In this document: in pieces, positions 58,309 to 64,000 of the stretch | Position numbering within the stretch: position 1 is the first letter of the stretch | How the letters are laid out: each line of letters begins with the position of its first letter | Assembly: GCA_026545225.1 (NCBI GenBank) | Contig: CM048849.1 | Location: forward strand, 49,216,336-49,280,335 | Reading direction: 5' to 3' | Origin: Cornus controversa | Taxonomy: Eukaryota; Streptophyta; Magnoliopsida; Cornales; Cornaceae | Length of the DNA stretch: 64,000 nucleotides | The notes under the pieces: model-generated | Databases searched by the model: none | What the model was told of the DNA's origin: nothing | Seen by the model: only the letters and a program-made list of their open reading frames with translations | Position numbers and translations under genes: made by a program

Positions 58309-61083
58309 ATGGAGGCCAAACCTACCTCATCTTCACCTCCGTTGCAAAAATACAGGGTTAGGGTTTCGTTATTGCACATCCCAACTATGTGTCCTCTCAT
58401 CATCTTCCTAATCCTCATCCTCAATATCTCCACAGCATCCTCAATTTCATCCCCACTTTCCCAACCCGAATACGCAAAATACTGCCAGGACGTGGTTCCT
58501 GAGTCGGCGCCGACTGTGAAGTTCGACCACTATCCATTGCTCGGAATTCGCACCGCCTACTTCGCCGGCGGCAGCAGAATTCTAGGGCAACAGAACCCCC
58601 AATTCAACCCCAATTCTCTGAAATCCCTATCTTTTCAAACCCGGAACATCTATCGGACCGAAGCAGATCGGATTTTCAAGTTCGAAGGGTCTCTGATTCT
58701 TCGTGGTTCAAGAATTTTTGGTTTTCTGGGGAATTCCACACGCCGGAACTTGCGTCTCGTCCATTACCGGCCGCCAAGAATCCCGGTGAGGAGAAATCAA
58801 GTGAGATTTATGCTATCAGGGTTTTGGTCCTCAGCATCGGGACAGATTTGTATGGTTGGTTCAGGTTTGAGTTACTTAGGATCTCATAATGTTGTTCTTA
58901 AGCTTAATTATCCGAATTCTTCAACTATTACTACTAGTTTGGTTAATGGAACATTCCAAAGTTTGGATACTAGTGATAGTTTGAACTATTTTGAACCTAT
59001 TTCAATATTGGGTGTGTCAATGATGAGATATCAGTACACATTAATAGATAAAGAAATTCGGAATGGAGGTTTTAGTGCATATGATAAGGTGGATAATCTA
59101 AGTCGTAATTTGGAATCGGGGCATGATGTCTGTAGGGTGATCAGGTCAGCTGGTAGATTCGAATTGAATTATATTAGTGATTGTGATACTGTAAATTGCA
59201 ATCCTCTTGGCAGCAGTGCAAGAATTTTACCTGGGTATATGTCCTTCAATGAAATTGAGTGTTTTGATGATAGGAGATTGCGATATTTGTTTGAGTTTTC
59301 AAATTCAAGCTATAACGGAAGATATTCTGAATTTGATCCAAATGTAACATTGGTTGCCGAGGGAGCATGGGATATAAAGAAGAAGCGACTTGACTTGGTT
59401 GCTTGCCGGATTTTCAGTATGACAGATTCTTTGGTTAAGGGTTTGGTTGGGGATTGCTCAATCAGGTTGAGCTTGAGTTTACCTGCAACGTTGTCCTTGA
59501 GAAACAGGAGTACCATTGTTGGGCAAATATGGAGTAAAAGGAGCACGAATGACTCGGATTACTTTGGTAAACTTGTGTTCCAGAGTTCTGCCAACGGAAA
59601 TATGAAACGTGAAAGTCTGAAATACGAGTATACTGAGATTGACAATGTAAAGAGATCTTGTATGAATAAGATGACTGTTAAAGGCAAGGGAGGGACATAC
59701 CCTGATGGGTATTCATCTGACATGAGATTCGATATGACAGTGAAAAATACTAAAGGGAAAGAAGCATGGGGTTATTCATCTCCACTTTCTGTAGGTGATG
59801 AGTTTTATAAACCCTTTGGAAGGTTCTCAAGGCTATCTGAGTCTGCAGTTCAAGTTAACAACAGCCGTGGAAGTGTGCTAAATATAAGCTATGAGATGAG
59901 CTTCACACCTCCATATGATTTCAAACTGGGTGGTGATGTTTCTTCAACTAAGCCGGTAGATATATCTGCTGAAGGGATATATGATACCAAAACAGGAGTC
60001 CTTTGCATGATAGGTTGTAGGCATCTTAGATTACTTAATAAGAAATTACGGCAAGAGGATTCTTTGGACTGTGAAATTCTTGTTAATCTGCAGTACTCCC
60101 CATTGAATGCAAAGGATGGAAGCCATGTCAAGGGAACCATTGAGAGCACCCGAAGTAAGGCAGATCCGTTTTACTTTGAGCGTCTTGAGTTGTTTTCAAG
60201 TTCCATTTCCACAAGCCAAGCCAGAGAATCGATATGGAGAATGGATCTTGAGATCACCATGGTCTTAATTTCCAACACACTTGTATGTATTCTGGTCGGT
60301 CTGCAACTATTTCATGTGAAAAAGCACCCAAACGTCCTTCCATCCATATCCATCGTGATGCTCATTGGGCTTACATTAGCACATATGATTCCTCTATTGT
60401 TAAACTTTGAAGCATTGTTTTTGTCAAACCGTAATCGACAGAATGTTTTCATTGGGAGTGGCGGATGGCTGGAAGTGAATGAAGTACTGGTAAGGGTCAT
60501 TACTATGGTAGCATTCTTGCTGCAGTTCCGGCTTCTCCAACTGACATGGTCGGCAAGAATTGGTGATGAAAGCCATAAAAATCTGTGGACTTCTGATAAA
60601 AAGGTTCTTTATTTGTCTTTACCATTGTACATAGGCGGCGGGTTAATAGCTTTCTTTGTGCATCAGTGGAAATATTCTCACAAGATAAACCAGCCACACT
60701 TTTTCTGGGGTGACCTCAAGTCTTATGCTGGTTTGGTCTTAGATGGTTATTTGCTCCCTCAGATAGCGTTCAACCTATTCTGCGATTCCAAAGAGAGGGC
60801 TCTTGCTGCTACCTTTTATGTTGGAACCACTGTTGTTCGATTGTTGCCTCATGCATATGATCTCTTCAGGGCTCATAGTTCCACCTGGTACTTCTACAAC
60901 ATATACGCAAACCCAAAAATGGATTTCTATTCCACCACCTGGGATGTCATCATCTGTTGTGGTGGTTTTCTGTGTGTTGTGCTTGTTTATTTTCAGCAGC
61001 GATTTGGTGGTCGCTGCTTTCTTCCCAAGAGATATAGAGAGAGTTGCGTGTATGAGAAAGTGCCAGTTGTTGCAGGGGAATAG
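58309..61083 (+). CDS. DUF2921 seven-helix membrane protein
   Basis: A single-exon gene of 924 codons. I chose the ATG at 58309 (CGCCATGGAG, good plant context). The frame stays open upstream to 58204 only because of dinucleotide repeats. The product has a hydrophobic signal segment (about 27-44, CPLIIFLILILNIST) and then about 590 lumenal residues. These are the repeated DUF2921 modules with many cysteines and N-glycosylation motifs (EPISILGVSMMRYQYT; VAEGAWDIKKKRLDLVACRI; SAEGIYDTKTGVLCMIGCRH). Seven predicted helices follow, at about 650-668, 678-700, 727-748, 765-787, 808-825, 831-850 and 878-900. The domain is shared with the FLYING SAUCER/TUL1-like Golgi E3 ligases. This protein ends (RYRESCVYEKVPVVAGE) without a RING finger, as in the larger RING-less plant branch, whose function is not established. 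An endomembrane location is inferred from the topology. The frame is intact. Confidence 0.92.
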   Translation: MEAKPTSSSPPLQKYRVRVSLLHIPTMCPLIIFLILILNISTASSISSPLSQPEYAKYCQDVVPESAPTVKFDHYPLLGIRTAYFAGGSRILGQQNPQFNPNSLKSLSFQTRNIYRTEADRIFKFEGSLILRGSRIFGFLGNSTRRNLRLVHYRPPRIPVRRNQVRFMLSGFWSSASGQICMVGSGLSYLGSHNVVLKLNYPNSSTITTSLVNGTFQSLDTSDSLNYFEPISILGVSMMRYQYTLIDKEIRNGGFSAYDKVDNLSRNLESGHDVCRVIRSAGRFELNYISDCDTVNCNPLGSSARILPGYMSFNEIECFDDRRLRYLFEFSNSSYNGRYSEFDPNVTLVAEGAWDIKKKRLDLVACRIFSMTDSLVKGLVGDCSIRLSLSLPATLSLRNRSTIVGQIWSKRSTNDSDYFGKLVFQSSANGNMKRESLKYEYTEIDNVKRSCMNKMTVKGKGGTYPDGYSSDMRFDMTVKNTKGKEAWGYSSPLSVGDEFYKPFGRFSRLSESAVQVNNSRGSVLNISYEMSFTPPYDFKLGGDVSSTKPVDISAEGIYDTKTGVLCMIGCRHLRLLNKKLRQEDSLDCEILVNLQYSPLNAKDGSHVKGTIESTRSKADPFYFERLELFSSSISTSQARESIWRMDLEITMVLISNTLVCILVGLQLFHVKKHPNVLPSISIVMLIGLTLAHMIPLLLNFEALFLSNRNRQNVFIGSGGWLEVNEVLVRVITMVAFLLQFRLLQLTWSARIGDESHKNLWTSDKKVLYLSLPLYIGGGLIAFFVHQWKYSHKINQPHFFWGDLKSYAGLVLDGYLLPQIAFNLFCDSKERALAATFYVGTTVVRLLPHAYDLFRAHSSTWYFYNIYANPKMDFYSTTWDVIICCGGFLCVVLVYFQQRFGGRCFLPKRYRESCVYEKVPVVAGE

Positions 61084-62377
61084 TTGCTATGGGTGATACC
61101 ACTTGGCTAATATTTTGATTGTTGTTCTACTCAAATGCATCATCGGTAAACATTGAGCTTCTGCTGGAGGTTTTACAAACATTTCTTGTGTTTGTGCATG
61201 TTTTTAAGTGTAGGTTGTGTTATTATAGAGTTGGTTATTTATTTGTTGGTAGCTTCATAGAGGATTGTTGAAGCTTGCCTGAAGGCCTGTGTCAAGATCT
61301 TCTGTAAAGGATTAAACTCGGAATTATTAGCCTCTCTCTCTCTCTCTCTCTCTCATGGAATTACCTCTTTTCATCTCATTATTTGCCCTATTCTGCCCAA
61401 GAAGAAAATCTTTTCTGCAAATACTCTCTTAAACTTCAAAAGATAATAATAATAAATAAAATAAGACATTTTAATAGTTTCTCCTCTTCTTTTATTATGG
61501 GATATATCGCGATGGCAGCTTATTGAAGGTTTTAGATAAGGAAGTTTGTTCTTCTTTTGTTTAATGTTCTATTGTTCTTTGTTCATTGACAGGAAAAAAA
61601 TAAAACAAAAATTCCATAGTAATAAAATTAGATTATTGTCCTTACAAAGTAGAATTGAAAATTTTGTGTTAAAAATGATTTTGAAATTTAAAGGCTTCCC
61701 ATATTCTCCCTCAAATTGGGCTGACATTCTTCGATTCGAAGAATTTCCATTGTCCAAAATTAAATTAAATTAAAATTGATTCGGTTCAAAGAATCTCCAT
61801 TGTCCAAAATTAAATTAAATTAAATTAAAATTGATTCGTATAATTTTATTCAAGAGTAATTAATCTAGTAAAACAGGCATATTGGTCAAATTATAACATT
61901 TATATGTTACGTGAGGCGTATATGATTTTTTTTTATTAAAAGTAAAACTATTAATTTGACAATTTGTAAAATTGTCAAATTAATAGTTTAAGTAGAGTTT
62001 TTGTTTTTCTGGATGGCTTTTTCACGACTATGGTGATATCACGCCTCTCAGAACATCCGGTGAAAACTTGACATGTTAAATCTGATAGGTGGCAACAAAA
62101 AAAAAAAACAGTTGTACAGCCATGTTTCCCCCAATTAGAGGAAATTTAAAAAAAAAACAAAAAGATAAATTGCAAACAAAATTTTCTTAAAAATTCACAA
62201 TTTACAAATTATCCTTATAATCTTGCAAATCACTCCTTTGAACATTAAAAAAATGTTTGTAAAAAATTTCTATCATATTATGCATATTATAATGATCATA
62301 TTCATTCATTTTCAGCAAAATGTCATTAAATATATATATATATTTTTTTTTCTCATACAAGTTTTGGAGTTAATTTT
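61084..62377 (+). other. 3' flank of the DUF2921 gene, no further gene
   Basis: Probable 3' UTR to about 61330, with a (CT)n run at 61332-61354. After that comes AT-rich non-coding DNA. A small direct repeat (CCATTGTCCAAAATTAAATT at about 61747 and 61797) and a short inverted pair (ACTATTAATTTGACAATTT / AAATTGTCAAATTAATAGTT at about 61948-61988) are present. Confidence 0.6.
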
Positions 62378-63550
62378 AAGGGTAAATATCAGTGACACTC
62401 CCTAAAATTTGATGTATTGACACACGACTATAACTTGTGAATTTTTGTCACTAACACCTCTTGTGATTTGTGTTGTATATCACATACACTCCCTTTGTGT
62501 CCGAGAACTTTTTGACGGTGAAATGACTATGCTGTTTTTTGACTTCTGACCTAACCCATTTGAATACTAAATTTACCCATTTAACTCTATCTAATGGACC
62601 AAAATACCATTTTGAATAAACCTATATATATAATATAATATATGTAATCTATATATAATTATTTATTTCCATAAATAATACTATTAACATAAAATCAAAA
62701 AGTAATTAAATTTCTATTTATTTTTCTCTATATATCTATATAAATATATACAGTATACTATAATATATATAACCTATATATATAATTATTTATTTTCATA
62801 AATAATAATGTTAACATAAAATTAAAAAAGTAATTAAATTTCTATTTATTTTTCTCTATATATCTATATAAATATATACAGTATACTATAATATATATAA
62901 CCTATATATATAATTATTTATTTTCATAAATAATAATGTTGACATAAAATAAAAAAGTAATTAAATTTTTATTTATTTTTCTCTATATATCTATATATAT
63001 ACAGTATACTATACTATAATATATATATATATAACCTATATATATAATTATTTGTTTTCATAAATAATAATGTTAACATAAAATTAAAAAAGTAATTAAA
63101 TTTCTATTTATTTTTCTCTATATATCTATATAAATATATACAGTATACTATAATATATATAACCTATATATATAATTATTTATTTTCATAAATAATAATG
63201 TTGACATAAAATAAAAAAAGTAATTAAATTTCTCTTTCTTTTTATCTTTTTATCTATTCATCTATATATATAGAATATAATATATATAACATAATATAAA
63301 AAAATATTTATTTTCATAAATAACAACATTAACATAAAATAAAAAATTAATTGAAATAGCAATCAAGAAGAGTATTGTGGTGATTTTCCTATTCTGATAT
63401 TTTTATATTAAAATAATCAGGGGCAATCAAGACATTTCACATTTTAAAAAAATGAAAAAGTTGACAAAAAGTGTTTAATAACAAAAAATTCACAAAATTG
63501 TAACCGTATCGATACATCAAATTTTAGGAGGTGTCAGTGATTTACCCTAA
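62378..63550. mobile_element. TIR element with internal ~128 bp tandem array
   Basis: The left end AAGGGTAAATATCAGTGACA (then CCCTAAAATTTGATGTAT and AACTTGTGAATTTTTGTCA) is matched by the reverse complement of the right end TTAGGGTAAATCACTGACAC (then CCTAAAATTTGATGTATCGA). The inverted repeats run to about 80 bp. AATTTT lies at both borders. Inside are four to five copies of a 123-139 bp AT-rich unit (CAGTATACTA at 62751, 62879, 63002 and 63141; GTAATTAAATTTCTATTTAT). No coding capacity. Confidence 0.85.
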
Positions 63551-63555
63551 TTTTT

Positions 63556-63822
63556 AGAGTTAAATATACTAACATCCCCTCAGGTTTGATCTAATTTCAC
63601 ACGGATGTTATGTTTATAAAATAGTTACACTCACCTCCCTTCAACACGTTAAAATAACTATTATGTCCCCATTATTTGAAAATAATTGTTCCTTATCATT
63701 TATAAAATGGAGGGCATTTTAGTCAATATTTGGACAAGAGGGAGGTAAGTGTAACTTTTTTACAAACATAACATACCTGTGTTATTAGGGCAAACTACAG
63801 GGGATGTTAGTGTATTTAATCC
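63556..63822. mobile_element. MITE-like TIR element, ~265 bp
   Basis: The left end GTTAAATATACTAACATCCC (then GGATGTTATGTTTATAAAA) is matched by the reverse complement of the right end ATTAAATACACTAACATCCC (then GGTATGTTATGTTTGTAAAA). The inverted repeats span most of the element. AATTTT-like sequence flanks both sides. It begins immediately after the previous element. Confidence 0.85.
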
Positions 63823-63849
63823 AATTTTATGACAGGGAGTACTTTTTTG

Positions 63850-64000
63850 AAAGGGTAAATTACACTGACATCCCAATGAGGTTTGGCCTAATTACACTCA
63901 ACATCAAACTAATAGATTTTGTTATAATGACCTCCTCTGTAACAGGAATGAACTAACAACGTTAACTTTTGGGTGAAATGTCTATTATACCCTTAATTTT
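63850..64000. mobile_element. Left end of another TIR element, cut by the window edge
   Basis: AGGGTAAATTACACTGACATCCC followed by GAGGTTTGGCCTAATTACAC has the same terminal signature as the two preceding elements. Its right end lies outside the window. Confidence 0.65.

Overview
This is a window of plant nuclear DNA. The sequence is AT-rich, the genes are intron-containing and plant-specific, and the long intergenic and intronic stretches are filled with MITE-like elements, retrotransposon remnants and AT microsatellites. A woody dicot with a moderately large genome is likely. The species cannot be fixed from the sequence alone. No prokaryotic features (operons, CRISPR, IS elements) are present.

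Layout. (1) 2655-7383, + strand: the last four coding exons of a DUF616 (TOD1/MUCI70-like) putative Golgi glycosyltransferase gene whose 5' part lies left of the window. Its introns hold a partial tandem duplication that copied a splice acceptor and a ~0.8 kb-arm inverted repeat. (2) About 7.7-18.2 kb: repeat-rich DNA with TIR elements (one pair clearly nested), an AT-rich ~550 bp repeat array and a decayed, duplicated coding fragment. (3) 18361-18795 and 24708-25142, + strand: a tandem pair of small four-helix membrane-protein genes (plant family of unknown function, about 91% identical), lying in a wider segmental duplication that includes their promoters. (4) 25.3-41.6 kb: no intact gene. 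It holds a Harbinger/Tourist-like element with a decayed Ty1/copia RT-RNase H fragment inside it, a hairpin MITE, tandem repeats and a decayed LINE-type RNase H fragment. (5) About 41.7-56.4 kb, + strand: a complete PHO2/UBC24-type E2 ubiquitin-conjugating enzyme gene (six coding segments within seven exons, about 912 aa). Its 5' leader carries six consecutive miR399-complementary sites. Its introns have been enlarged by a 2.36 kb solo LTR and an antisense, decayed LINE. (6) 58309-61083, + strand: an intact single-exon DUF2921 gene (924 aa, secretory signal, large lumenal domain, seven membrane helices). (7) 62.4-64 kb: three neighbouring TIR elements.

The best understood functional unit is the miR399-PHO2 phosphate-starvation switch: miR399 made under low phosphate is known to repress PHO2, and the target array is directly readable here. 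The other genes are not obviously connected to it; two of them (DUF616, DUF2921) belong to secretory-pathway families. I did not find a convincing wholly new gene system. The most unusual items are the six-site miR399 array, the long intronic hairpin, the duplicated membrane-protein locus and the nested transposons with readable target-site duplications.
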